64,000 nucleotides of DNA from Actinophytocola xinjiangensis (GTDB lineage Bacteria > Actinomycetota > Actinomycetes > Mycobacteriales > Pseudonocardiaceae), in assembly GCF_001921215.1 (NCBI RefSeq), contig NZ_MSIF01000031.1, forward strand, positions 1-64,000. The letters run 5' to 3'. The translations under genes and the position numbers were made by a program. Position 1 is the first letter of the stretch, and every line of letters starts with the position of its first letter. A model generated the notes under the pieces. It made no database searches. It was not told the origin of the DNA and saw nothing but the letters and a program-made list of their open reading frames with translations. This document shows, piece by piece, positions 49,693-57,531 of this stretch.

Positions 49693-50640
49693 TCAGTACG
49701 GCGGCGGAACGACCCCCGGCCGCGTGTGGAACTCCAGAATCATCGACGAGAGCCACTCGTGGCGGTCCAGCATTCCCACGCCCACCGGCATGTGGTGGCT
49801 GGTCCCCGGCGGAACGGCGAGCCGGCCCCCGGGGATGCCCACGATGTCGCCCCAGCCGCCACCGCCGATGAGGCGCAGCATCTCGGCGGCGTGCTCGATG
49901 GGCACGATGTCCGCGTCGCTGACCACGATCATCGTGGGCATGGCCAGCGCGCTGACCCCGTCGGTCCAGTCGAAGTCCCGGGCGTCGATTCCGTTGATCT
50001 TGTCGACCAGGACGGGGAAGTCCTCGGGCCGGGGGGCGACCCGCTCGTAGACCTCCAGGATCTGGGTCCCGACGAAGTCCTCGGGGGACACCGGCCCGCC
50101 TTCGAGGAACTCCGGCTGGAACGCCGAACGCCGGCACGGCGCCGACATCGACACCAGCGTCCGCACCCGGTCCGGATGCCGGATGGCCACCTGGAACACC
50201 ACCCCGCCACCCAGGCTGTGCCCCACCACGTCGGCCTGGGCGATCCCCAGGTGACCCAGCAGCGCCGCGGCGTCGTCGGCCATGGTCTCGAACACCAGTG
50301 GACGGTCCACATCGGCCGTCCGCCCGTGGGCCTGCTGGTCGAACACGATCACCTGGCGCGTCCTGGCGAGCGTCGCGAGCAGCGGACCCCACTGCTCGGT
50401 CGACATGAACGACCCGTGCACCAACAACAACGGCGCCGCCGACGTGTCCCGGCCGTGGATCTCGTAGTACATGTGGAGCCCGTTGACCGGCGCGTAGCCC
50501 CGACGTACCGGGATCTCGGTGGCGCCGGCCAGGCCGGGTAGGCCCAGTCCGGCGGCGGTCACCCCGGCCCCGAGTCCGCCGGCACGCAGCAGTGCGCGCC
50601 GGGACAGCCCTTTCCCCGTCACCTCATCACGAGTCGTCAT
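49693..50640 (-). CDS. Tat-exported alpha/beta hydrolase
   Basis: A 315-residue alpha/beta hydrolase with a twin-arginine signal at its N-terminus (LSRRALLRAGGLGAG, then a hydrophobic stretch to LAGATE), so it is exported folded. The nucleophile elbow is VGHSLGGG (about residue 125). The oxyanion HG lies in LLVHGSFMS, the acid in VVSDADIVP and the His in PGTSHHMP. Cap and lid resemble epoxide-hydrolase/haloperoxidase-like hydrolases. ATG 50640 gives the proper Tat n-region; a longer frame to 50685 adds only an implausible tail. Substrate unknown. Confidence 0.88.
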   Translation of the reverse strand: MTTRDEVTGKGLSRRALLRAGGLGAGVTAAGLGLPGLAGATEIPVRRGYAPVNGLHMYYEIHGRDTSAAPLLLVHGSFMSTEQWGPLLATLARTRQVIVFDQQAHGRTADVDRPLVFETMADDAAALLGHLGIAQADVVGHSLGGGVVFQVAIRHPDRVRTLVSMSAPCRRSAFQPEFLEGGPVSPEDFVGTQILEVYERVAPRPEDFPVLVDKINGIDARDFDWTDGVSALAMPTMIVVSDADIVPIEHAAEMLRLIGGGGWGDIVGIPGGRLAVPPGTSHHMPVGVGMLDRHEWLSSMILEFHTRPGVVPPPY

Positions 50641-50694
50641 GCCTCCAGCATCCCGAAAACCCAACGGACCGGGCAAGCAGGACATTTCACAATC

Positions 50695-51303
50695 CTATGT
50701 GGACAGACGACCGAGGCCGGGGACGAACCGGCCGACCCGGGTGGCGTAGTCGCGGTAGCGCTGGCCGTGCGTGCGCAACAGGTAGGGCTCCTCGACCACC
50801 CTGACCTGGATCTCGATCGCCGCGACCAGACCGGCCACCCCCACCAGTGCGACGACGTTGGGGGCCAGCAGCGCGAGCCCCAGCCCGGCGGTGGTCATCG
50901 TGGTGAAGATCGGATTGCGCACGACGGTGAACGTGCCACTGGTGACCAGATCGGTGGTCTCCCGCTGGTCGACGCCGATGCGCCACGACGCGCCCATGCC
51001 CTGCTGGGCGGCCAGCGTGCCACCGATCCCGGCCAGCGCGAGCACCAGCCCGACCACCGCCACCGGCGTGGCGTCGAGGAACCCGACGGCGTCGACCACC
51101 CCGGTGACCTGGAGCAACGGTGCGGCCACCCCCAGCAGGACGGCCAGGACGAACAGCGCGCCACCCCACCACCGCACCGACCCCACCCGGCCGCCGACGC
51201 CGTGGAAGCCCGACGAGCCGGTGCGCCGGTACTGCGTCAGGGTGCGCAGACCGAAGGCCAGCGCGAGAAAGACCAGGTAGAGGACCAACGCCACGGTGGG
51301 CAT
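50695..51303 (-). CDS. Isoprenylcysteine carboxyl methyltransferase-family membrane protein
   Basis: A 202-residue integral membrane protein with about five helices. The C-terminal ICMT/PEMT signature is present: VTSGTFTVVRNPIFTT (RxP region, about residue 125) and then VVEEPYLLRTHGQRYRDYATRVGRFVPG. Bacterial members are S-adenosylmethionine-dependent methyltransferases of unknown substrate. AGGAG precedes ATG 51303. It is divergent from a CmtR-like metal sensor with a shared inverted repeat, so its expression is probably metal-responsive. Confidence 0.87.
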   Translation of the reverse strand: MPTVALVLYLVFLALAFGLRTLTQYRRTGSSGFHGVGGRVGSVRWWGGALFVLAVLLGVAAPLLQVTGVVDAVGFLDATPVAVVGLVLALAGIGGTLAAQQGMGASWRIGVDQRETTDLVTSGTFTVVRNPIFTTMTTAGLGLALLAPNVVALVGVAGLVAAIEIQVRVVEEPYLLRTHGQRYRDYATRVGRFVPGLGRLST

Positions 51304-51326
51304 GCGAGCTCCTGTCAGCATGGAGA

Positions 51327-51371
51327 GAACAGTTCAGCCACCGCTGTATATCAGCTTCTGCTGTACTGTTC
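51327..51371. promoter_or_regulatory. Candidate CmtR operator
   Basis: GAACAGTTCAGC (51327-51338) and GCTGTACTGTTC (51360-51371) are inverted arms matching at 11 of 12 positions with a 21-base spacer. They lie in the 73-bp divergent region between the ICMT gene and the CmtR-like gene. A CAGC-TTCT-GCTG sub-palindrome sits at 51352-51363. Confidence 0.65.
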
Positions 51372-51376
51372 CAGTC

Positions 51377-51709
51377 ATGCTGACCTGCGAGACCCGGGAA
51401 TCGGCGCTGGCCCGCCTCGGGCGCGCCCTGGCCGACCCCACCCGGTGCCGAATCCTGGTCGCCCTGCTCGACGGGGTCCACTACCCCGCCCAGCTGGCCA
51501 GCCACCTCGACCTGACCCGGTCCAACGTGTCCAACCACCTGGCCTGCCTACGCGGCTGCGGCCTGGTCGTCGCCACCTACGAGGGCCGGCAGGTCCGTTA
51601 CGCCCTGGCCGACCAGCACCTCGCGCACGCGTTGCGCGAACTGGTGCAGGTCGTGCTGGCGGTCGACCCCGAGCAGCCGTGCGTCGACGAGGCCGCCACC
51701 ACCCGGTGA
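51377..51709 (+). CDS. cmtR: CmtR-like ArsR/SmtB metal-sensing repressor
   Basis: A 110-residue ArsR-family repressor very close to mycobacterial CmtR. The recognition helix reads SNVSNHLACLRGCGLV, containing two cysteines equivalent to CmtR Cys57 and Cys61. The third ligand is in EQPCVDE near the C-terminus (Cys102 in CmtR). CmtR senses Cd(II)/Pb(II) and releases its operator on metal binding. Divergent from the ICMT gene with an inverted repeat between them. Convergent with the DUF899 gene, 4 bp apart. Confidence 0.9.
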   Translation: MLTCETRESALARLGRALADPTRCRILVALLDGVHYPAQLASHLDLTRSNVSNHLACLRGCGLVVATYEGRQVRYALADQHLAHALRELVQVVLAVDPEQPCVDEAATTR

Positions 51710-51713
51710 CCGC

Positions 51714-52439
51714 TCAGTGACAGGAGTGGCCGGACGCCCCGTCGTAGCGGTCGTGGTGGCGGAACTGGCTGACGTGACGCTGGCGGCCCAGCGGCGTGAG
51801 GTCCAGGTAGTGGTAGGTGATCAGCAGCGGCTCCAGGCCCCGGCCGTAGCTGGAGTAGGTGTGGAACACCTGGTCACCCTCGCGGAGGAAGACGCTGGCG
51901 CCGTGGCCCTCGTTGCTGACGAAGTGCTCCTGGCCCAGTTCGCGCAGCGTCGCCTCGTCCATGTAGTTGTACTCGACCGGGGCGAGCGCGGCGTCGTTGG
52001 AGACGTGGAAGTCGTAGTTGAAGTCGCTGCCGTGGGAGGAGTACCACGGCACGCTCCAGCCCATCCGCTCGCGGAACGCGGTGAGCGTGGCCAGCGGCGC
52101 GCGGGACACCAGCGCCAGCGTGGTCTCCTGGTCGTGCAGGTGCTCCAGGCGGCCCATCGAGTCGGTCACCGCCGAGCAGCTGACACAGCCCTCGTCCCAC
52201 GCCGGGTCGAACATGAAGTGGTAGATCACCAGCTGGCGCCGGCCTTCGAACAGGTCGGCCAACCCGACCGGTCCGTCCGGCCCCGCCAGCGTGTAGTCCT
52301 TGTCCACCAACACCATCGGCAGTGCGCGGCGTTGCGCGTCGACCGCCGTCTTGGCGTGGGTCAGCTTCTTCTCCTCGGCCAGCAGTGCCAGCCGGGCCTC
52401 CCGCCACTCGTCCCGCGTCACGACCTCAGGCAGCTCCAT
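51714..52439 (-). CDS. DUF899 thioredoxin-like protein
   Basis: A 241-residue DUF899 protein, a thioredoxin-fold family of unknown function. It starts with VTRDEWREARLALLAEEKKLTHA, and has YHFMFDPAWDEGCVSCS (CxxC about residue 84), then RMGWSVPWYSSHGSDFNYDF and a FHTYSSYGRGLE end, all family features. AGGAG lies eight bases before ATG 52439. It probably has a redox role, but no partner is seen. Confidence 0.92.
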   Translation of the reverse strand: MELPEVVTRDEWREARLALLAEEKKLTHAKTAVDAQRRALPMVLVDKDYTLAGPDGPVGLADLFEGRRQLVIYHFMFDPAWDEGCVSCSAVTDSMGRLEHLHDQETTLALVSRAPLATLTAFRERMGWSVPWYSSHGSDFNYDFHVSNDAALAPVEYNYMDEATLRELGQEHFVSNEGHGASVFLREGDQVFHTYSSYGRGLEPLLITYHYLDLTPLGRQRHVSQFRHHDRYDGASGHSCH

Positions 52440-52526
52440 GGAGCCATTCTCCTCGACCGCGACACCACCCTGCCAGCACCTGCGCACGTTCGGAGAAGGC
52501 TGGGGACAAGGCCGTAGTCTTCCCGC

Positions 52527-53081
52527 ATGGCACCCCTTCGGTACTCCATCAACATCACCCTGGACGGGTGCGTCGACCACCGCGCTGTCGAGGCGGACGA
52601 GGCACTGCACCGCCACCACGCCGCCAACCTCGAGCGGGCCGACGCGCTGCTGTTCGGCCGGGTGACCTACGAGATGATGGAGTCGGCCTGGCGCCTGCCG
52701 CCCGGGTCGCCGCCGGAGTCGGCCGACCCGTTCGCGCGCACCATCGACGCGGCCCGCAAGTACGTCGTGTCAAGCACCCTGGACACGGTCGACTGGAACG
52801 CCGAACTCGTCCGGGGTGACCTGGGCGAGGCCGTGCGCGCGCTCAAGGCGGAGTCCGGGCGGGGGGTGTTCGTCGGCGGTGTGCGCCTGCCGCTGGCCCT
52901 GGCGGAACTGGGCCTGATCGACGAGTACGAGTTCGTGGTGCACCCGCGCATCGTCGGCCACGGGCCGACGCTGTTCGCGGGTCTGGCCCACCACGTCGAC
53001 CTGACGCTGGTGGAGCGGCACGAGTTCGGCAGGGGCGTGGTGGTGCTGCGCTACGAGGCGGCCCGCCACTCCAGGACCTGA
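52527..53081 (+). CDS. Dihydrofolate reductase-family (RibD C-terminal) protein
   Basis: A 184-residue protein of the RibD_C/DHFR-like group, common in actinomycetes. It begins LRYSINITLDG, has DALLFGRVTYEMME (about residue 40), KYVVSSTLDTVDW, the nucleotide-binding FVGGVRLPLAL (about residue 112) and a VHPRIVGHGPTLF end. It probably binds NADPH; substrate unknown. Its 3' end overlaps the convergent GNAT gene by 31 bp. Confidence 0.88.
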   Translation: MAPLRYSINITLDGCVDHRAVEADEALHRHHAANLERADALLFGRVTYEMMESAWRLPPGSPPESADPFARTIDAARKYVVSSTLDTVDWNAELVRGDLGEAVRALKAESGRGVFVGGVRLPLALAELGLIDEYEFVVHPRIVGHGPTLFAGLAHHVDLTLVERHEFGRGVVVLRYEAARHSRT

Positions 53082-53557
53082 CCGGGCCAGCCGCGCACCG
53101 TGAACTCCTGGGCCCGGGTGAACCCCTGGCGTTCGTAGTAGCCGATCAGCGACCCGTCGCCGCCGGCGAAGCAGTCGAGCCGGACCAGCCCGATGCCGCG
53201 TTCGGCGGCCAGGGATCGGGCGTGGGACAACAGGTCCGCGCCGATCCCCCGCCCGGCGTGGCGGCGCGAGGTCAGCAGCAGCATCACGTACAGCTCCGGC
53301 TCGTCGACCGGGTCGACGCCCTCGGGCGGCTCGCCGCCGGTGATCAGCGCACCGGCGGTGTCGCCGTCGATCTCCGCCAGGCGCAGTTCTCCCTGGCGGA
53401 CCTCCTCGGTGATCATCGCCACCCGTCGTGGCTCGGTCGACCACGGCACGGCGCCCCACTGCTCGGTGTTGCCCCTGGCCACCAGCCAGGCCACCGCCTC
53501 GTCGAACAAGCCCATGACGACCGGCACGTCGGCCACGCCCCCGGTTCGGATCAGCAC
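53051..53557 (-). CDS. GNAT-family N-acetyltransferase
   Basis: A 168-residue GNAT acetyltransferase. Motif A, the acetyl-CoA loop, is RRHAGRGIGADLL (about residue 98), preceded by the beta4 strand ELYVMLLLT. The C-terminal YYERQGF is the usual motif B. It follows the ArsC-like gene by 10 bp in the same orientation. Substrate unknown. Confidence 0.9.
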   Translation of the reverse strand: MLIRTGGVADVPVVMGLFDEAVAWLVARGNTEQWGAVPWSTEPRRVAMITEEVRQGELRLAEIDGDTAGALITGGEPPEGVDPVDEPELYVMLLLTSRRHAGRGIGADLLSHARSLAAERGIGLVRLDCFAGGDGSLIGYYERQGFTRAQEFTVRGWPGQVLEWRAAS

Positions 53558-53567
53558 CCGTCCCGTT

Positions 53568-53921
53568 CTACAGGATCGAGCGCACCGCGTCCTGCGAGCG
53601 GCCGATGACCGTGGTGCCGTCGTCGGCGGTGATGATCGGGCGTTGGATCAGCTTGGGGTTGGCGGCCAGGGCGTCGATCCAGCGCTGGCGCTCGGCGGGG
53701 GTACGCGGCCAGTCACGCACGCCGAGTTCCTTGGCGACGGGCTCCTCGCGGCGGGTGATGTCCCACGGTTCGAGGCCGAGCCGGTCGAGCACGGCGACGA
53801 GTTCCTCGGCGGTGGGCGGGTCGTCGAGGTAGCGGCGCACGGTGTACTCGACACCGGCGTCGTCCAGCATGGACACCGCAGAGCGACACTTCGAACACGC
53901 GGGGTTCACCCAGATTTCCAT
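53568..53921 (-). CDS. ArsC/Spx-family arsenate reductase-like protein
   Basis: A 117-residue glutaredoxin-fold ArsC-family protein. The active site is NPACSKCRSA (CxxC, residues 9-12), and the arsenate-binding region IQRPIITADDGTTVIGR (about residue 95) is intact. Members reduce arsenate with glutathione or other thiols; in actinomycetes the physiological role is often unclear. No arsenite exporter is adjacent. Upstream gene of a two-gene operon with the GNAT. Confidence 0.88.
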   Translation of the reverse strand: MEIWVNPACSKCRSAVSMLDDAGVEYTVRRYLDDPPTAEELVAVLDRLGLEPWDITRREEPVAKELGVRDWPRTPAERQRWIDALAANPKLIQRPIITADDGTTVIGRSQDAVRSIL

Positions 53922-53939
53922 CCGCCGATCTTACTCCGG

Positions 53940-54034
53940 ACTGCGCAATCCCGATCGCGCAATACAGAAGATGTCCGCCGGCCGACCCTGGTCTTGGATT
54001 CTGACAAATCCATGGTCCGTGAAGGAGAGCGCCG
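53940..54034 (+). promoter_or_regulatory. Upstream region shared in layout with the PKS gene
   Basis: ACTGCGCAA at 53940 and TGACAAATCCATG at 54003 lie 95 and 32 bases before the acyltransferase start. Near-identical elements, ACTGCGCAA at 57428 and TGACGAATCGATG at 57494, lie 104 and 38 bases before the PKS start. GAAGGAGAG (54021-54029) is the ribosome-binding site. Confidence 0.5.
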
Positions 54035-55318
54035 ATGGTCGCCGAATTAGTAGGCCCACCTCCGGGTGGGCTGGCCGAGCCGCCCAAGGTGGCGGAAAAG
54101 CCCCGCCGCCCCAGGGTTCCCGTGCTGGACGGGATCCGAGGTTGGATCGCGGTCGGTGTCGCTTTCGCGCACACCGCCTATTTCGCCGGAGTCATGGACG
54201 TCGGACCACTCAAGGGTGTTCCGGTCCTCAACTGGCTCACGGTCGGCCTCACCATCATCCTGACGCCGTTCTTCCTGCTTTCCGGCATGCTCCTGTACAA
54301 GGGGTTCGCGAAGGCGACGTTCACCGGCGGCTCGGCGCCGAACGTGAAAACGTTCCTGGTGCGCCGGCTGCTGCGGATCGTGCCCATGTACTGGGTCATG
54401 ATCGTGGCCTGTCTGCTGCTGCTGAACCTGTCGGCCATCGACGGTCTCTGGTACGTGATCTCGCCGCTGCTGGGCCTGCACTACTTCAAGAACACCGACT
54501 ACACCGGACTGATCCCCGGCCTGGAGATCACCTGGAGCGTGGTCACCGAGCTGATGTTCTACCTGCTGCTGCCGATCGCGGCGGCGCTGATCAACCGGTA
54601 CGCGCGCAAGGTCGCCGGCGACCCGAAGCGCCAGCTGCGCCGGATGCTGTGGTCGATGGCGCCGTTCGTGCTGCTGGGCCCGGCGTGGGAGATCTACACC
54701 CACCTGCCGTCGATGGGCCTCTACCCGATCGAGATCTTCTGGCCGCCGATGTTCCTCGGCGTGATGGCGATCGGCATGATGCTCGGCGCGCTCAACGCCT
54801 ACCAGGACGTGACCGGTGAGGTGCCCTGGCTGTACCGGGCGGCGGGGCGCTCGCCGCTGTCGTGGTGGGTCGCGGCCTTCGGGCTCTACATCCTCAACTG
54901 TGTGCGGCCCTTCGACAAGGCGGGCAGCGGTGACTACCCGCCGATGAGCCAGGCGCTGCTCGACCACGTGTCGACGGTGATCTGGGGTGTGCTGGTGCTG
55001 GTGCCGCTGGTCTCGCCGGTGGCCCGGTCGCGGTTGATGGACGCGGTGCTGGGCAACCGGGTCAGCGTGTTCCTCGGCCGGATCTCCTACGGCATCTACC
55101 TGTGGCACTTCCCGATGGTCTACCTCTGGCTGGGTGCGGGCAGCGTGTTCGGCACGGCCGCGATGGCGATGCCGGGGATGGCCAACGGGTGGCTGCTGGC
55201 CCAGGTGCTCGCCAGCTCGATCGTGATGGCCACGGTGAGCTTCTACGTGGTCGAGCGGCCGTTGGGCCGGCTCGGTGGCCGGTTGTTCCGGACGGGCACG
55301 CCGACGGCCGCCCTCTAG
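54035..55318 (+). CDS. Membrane acyltransferase (acyltransferase-3/OafA family)
   Basis: A 427-residue acyltransferase-3 protein with about ten membrane helices. The N-terminal RVPVLDGIRGWIAVGVAFAHT (about residue 25) holds the RxxxxxR and catalytic-His region, and the C-terminal SYGIYLWHFPMV is also typical. These enzymes O-acylate sugars, lipids or secondary metabolites at the membrane. Codon 5 is TTA (54047-54049), a possible bldA control point shared with the PKS gene, and the two have similar upstream elements. The enzyme may therefore acylate the aromatic product or a glycosylated form of it. No sugar genes are in the window. Confidence 0.88.
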   Translation: MVAELVGPPPGGLAEPPKVAEKPRRPRVPVLDGIRGWIAVGVAFAHTAYFAGVMDVGPLKGVPVLNWLTVGLTIILTPFFLLSGMLLYKGFAKATFTGGSAPNVKTFLVRRLLRIVPMYWVMIVACLLLLNLSAIDGLWYVISPLLGLHYFKNTDYTGLIPGLEITWSVVTELMFYLLLPIAAALINRYARKVAGDPKRQLRRMLWSMAPFVLLGPAWEIYTHLPSMGLYPIEIFWPPMFLGVMAIGMMLGALNAYQDVTGEVPWLYRAAGRSPLSWWVAAFGLYILNCVRPFDKAGSGDYPPMSQALLDHVSTVIWGVLVLVPLVSPVARSRLMDAVLGNRVSVFLGRISYGIYLWHFPMVYLWLGAGSVFGTAAMAMPGMANGWLLAQVLASSIVMATVSFYVVERPLGRLGGRLFRTGTPTAAL

Positions 55319-55348
55319 ATCCGACCCCGCCTCCACCGGGGTCTGGCG

Positions 55349-55394
55349 CTCCCGGCACAGTTTTTGAGAGTATCCTCAAAAACTGTGCCGGGAG
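55349..55394. promoter_or_regulatory. 20-bp perfect inverted repeat, probable TetR operator or RBS hairpin
   Basis: Arms 55349-55368 and 55375-55394 (CTCCCGGCACAGTTTTTGAG and its complement) are perfect over 20 bp around AGTATC. The right arm contains the GGGAG ribosome-binding site of the thioesterase, ending seven bases before its ATG, so an RNA hairpin would hide the site. The A/T-rich centre TTTTTGAGAGTATCCTCAAAAA looks like a TetR-type operator. It also lies 30 bases after the acyltransferase stop and could end that transcript. Confidence 0.8.
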
Positions 55395-55401
55395 ATCATC
55401 C

Positions 55402-55836
55402 ATGACCGAGTTCCACCCCACCCTGGAGCTGGCCAACTCCGTGTTGGCGGCGCAACCGTTCACCGGGCAGGTCGGCGCCCGCTGCACGGTGTTCGACCGG
55501 GGCGCCGCCACGCTGGAGATCGACATCCGCGACCAGCACCGCCAGCAGTACGGCGTGGTGCACGGCGGCGTGCTGGCCTACGCGGCCGACAACGTGCTCA
55601 CCTTCGCCGGCGGCAGCGTGCTGGGCCCCAGCGTGATCACCGCCGGGTTCACCATCAACTACCTGCGCGCCGCCCGCGACGGGGTGCTGCGCGCCGAGGG
55701 TGTCGTGGTGCACGCCAACGCGCGTCAGGCGGTCTGCACGGCGCAGATCCGGGTCATCCCGCCCGACGGCGGCGAGCCGACACTGTGCGCGGTGGCCCAG
55801 GGCACGATCGTCGCCACCGGCGTCAGCCAGCCATGA
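55402..55836 (+). CDS. PaaI-family hotdog thioesterase
   Basis: A 144-residue hotdog-fold thioesterase. The PaaI signature is HGGVLAYAADNV (about residue 54), with Asp in the active-site position, followed by TAGFTINYLRAA and GVVVHANARQAVCTAQI. Members hydrolyse aryl- or acyl-CoA and occasionally ACP thioesters. Its 3' end overlaps the convergent TetR gene by 14 bp. The palindrome covering its ribosome-binding site suggests TetR control. It could edit or release the polyketide product. Confidence 0.9.
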   Translation: MTEFHPTLELANSVLAAQPFTGQVGARCTVFDRGAATLEIDIRDQHRQQYGVVHGGVLAYAADNVLTFAGGSVLGPSVITAGFTINYLRAARDGVLRAEGVVVHANARQAVCTAQIRVIPPDGGEPTLCAVAQGTIVATGVSQP

Positions 55837-56419
55837 TCAGCGCGGCGATCCGCCGGGTCAACCCGGTCGCCGAAGGCGCGGGCGGCTCCCCGCGGCCCAG
55901 GTAGCGGCCGACCACCGAGATCGGCAGGTCGATCAGCGCCAGCAGGATCTCCTCGGCGCCCCGGCCGGTCTCCGCGCGCAACGCGCGCACCACGCGCGCC
56001 AGCTCCCGCTCCCGCGCGGCGGCGTTGTCCGCCAGGCTGGCCCTGGCCGCCTCCGGCCAGGTGTGCGGCGAGAACGCCCGCACCCCGGCGTGCAGCACGG
56101 CCGCCCGCTCCGCGTTGTCCCGGCACCAGTCGACCGTCCACCCGCTCGCGTGCACCACGCCGTCCGCGCCGGGGTGCGCGTCGAGCACCGCCACCAGCTC
56201 CCGGTGGAACCGCCGCTCGGTGCCCAGCCAGACCTCGGCGAGCAGCCCCGGGCGGCCGGCGAAGCGGTGGTAGACCGACCCGGTCCGCGCCCCGACCGCC
56301 TCGGCCACGGCGGTCACCGTGACCGCGCGGGCGCCACCGGCGGCGAAGCACCGCACCGCCGCGTCGACGAACTCGTCGACGGAGTGTTCCGGGGGACGGC
56401 CCATCACACGGCCCCACAC
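55823..56419 (-). CDS. TetR-family transcriptional regulator
   Basis: A 198-residue TetR repressor with its DNA-binding domain in the first ~60 residues (VDEFVDAAVRCFAAGGARAVTVTAVAEAVGARTGSVYHRF, shown here in outline: helix, turn, then TGSVYHRFAGRPGLL). The C-terminal ligand domain is generic. It is encoded 13 bp after the amidohydrolase on the same strand, so is probably co-transcribed with it. The 20-bp palindrome before the thioesterase gene is its most likely operator. Confidence 0.92.
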   Translation of the reverse strand: MWGRVMGRPPEHSVDEFVDAAVRCFAAGGARAVTVTAVAEAVGARTGSVYHRFAGRPGLLAEVWLGTERRFHRELVAVLDAHPGADGVVHASGWTVDWCRDNAERAAVLHAGVRAFSPHTWPEAARASLADNAAARERELARVVRALRAETGRGAEEILLALIDLPISVVGRYLGRGEPPAPSATGLTRRIAALIMAG

Positions 56420-56432
56420 CGGCGCGCAGCCG

Positions 56433-57383
56433 TCATACCCGCAGCGTAGCGGGCAGCAGCCGGTGCGCGTTGGCGGTGGTGAGCGCCCGCCAGGTGGTGC
56501 CGGCCGGCTGGGCGGCGGTGTCCAGGGCGCCCGCGTGGGCCAGCGCCGCCGGTACCGGCGTCCAGCAGTAGTCGCTGCCGTAGAGGATCCGGGAGTCGCC
56601 GAACGCGCCGGTCAGCGCGGGCGCCGCGGTCGGGAACGGTGTCCCGGCCAGGTCGTACCAGAGCCCGGCGAGCTGCTCGGCGACCGGCGTGGCCGGCGGT
56701 GTCCCCAGGAACACGTCGGCGAACAGCTGGACCCGGTCGGCCAGCACCGGGAGCGCGCCGCCGCTGTGGGTGAAGATCCACTCGATGCGCGGGTAGCGGG
56801 CCAGCACGCCGCCCAGCACGAGGTCGGCGGCCGCACGGGTGGACTCGAAGACGAACTCCACCATCGGGCACGGCCGCCCGCTGGCCACCGCCGCCGCGTT
56901 CGGCGGCGCCGTGGGGTGGACGAACACGGTGGCAGCACGGCGATCCAGCTCCGCGTACACCTCGGCGTAGCGCCCGTCGCCCGGGTACACGCCGTGCGCG
57001 TTGGTCAGGATCGCGACGCCGGCGCTGCCCAGCACGTCCAGCGCGTGGGTCAGCTCGGCCAGCGACCCGGCGACGTCCGGGAAGGGCAGCGACGCGAAGT
57101 GCGCGAACCGTTCGGGGCGCGCGGCGGCCACCCCGGCCCCGTACTCGTTCACCGCGCGCGCGAGCGCGCGGGCGGCACCGTCGTCGCCGAAGTGGACGCC
57201 GGGCGAGGACACCGACAACACGGAGGTGGCGATGCCCGCGGTGTCCATCAGGGACAGATGGTCCGCCAGGCTCCACACCGCCCAGCCGGGCATCCCGTCC
57301 GGACGGACGTGTCCGGCCGCGACGGCGGCGGCGACGTAGTCGTCGGTGAGGAAGTGGGCGTGTACGTCGATCAGGCCGGTCAT
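56433..57383 (-). CDS. ACMSD-type amidohydrolase (probable aromatic decarboxylase)
   Basis: A 316-residue amidohydrolase-2 protein. Metal ligands read IDVHAHF (residues 5-11), FVHPTAP (about residue 165), the His in FTHSGGALP (about residue 220) and Asp in YGSDYCW (about residue 274), the set seen in ACMS and gamma-resorcylate decarboxylases. Fungal 6-methylsalicylate decarboxylases (PatG, YanB) belong to this family. It is divergent from an orsellinate-synthase-like PKS, so decarboxylation of orsellinic acid to orcinol is the natural guess. ATG 57383 is chosen since AGGA is nine bases upstream; ATG 57392 is in frame. Confidence 0.86.
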   Translation of the reverse strand: MTGLIDVHAHFLTDDYVAAAVAAGHVRPDGMPGWAVWSLADHLSLMDTAGIATSVLSVSSPGVHFGDDGAARALARAVNEYGAGVAAARPERFAHFASLPFPDVAGSLAELTHALDVLGSAGVAILTNAHGVYPGDGRYAEVYAELDRRAATVFVHPTAPPNAAAVASGRPCPMVEFVFESTRAAADLVLGGVLARYPRIEWIFTHSGGALPVLADRVQLFADVFLGTPPATPVAEQLAGLWYDLAGTPFPTAAPALTGAFGDSRILYGSDYCWTPVPAALAHAGALDTAAQPAGTTWRALTTANAHRLLPATLRV

Positions 57384-57531
57384 ACCCGGCATCCTGGCGG
57401 CACCGGCGCCGGCCCGCCCACTTCGGCACTGCGCAACCTGGGAGACACCGCGCATTCGCGGAGATGCGGCCGGGGTGCGGATCGCGAAACCTGTGACGAA
57501 TCGATGCCGCCGAGTCCACGGGAGAGCACGC
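57384..57531. promoter_or_regulatory. Divergent promoter region of amidohydrolase and PKS
   Basis: 148 bases between divergent starts. It holds ACTGCGCAA (57428) and TGACGAATCGATG (57494), both also found at similar distances before the acyltransferase gene at 54035. GGGAGAG (57520-57526) is the PKS ribosome-binding site. Confidence 0.55.

Noticed and set aside
50641-50685. Longer start for the Tat-exported hydrolase
   Set aside because: The extra 15 residues would bury the twin-arginine signal, and that ATG has no ribosome-binding site.
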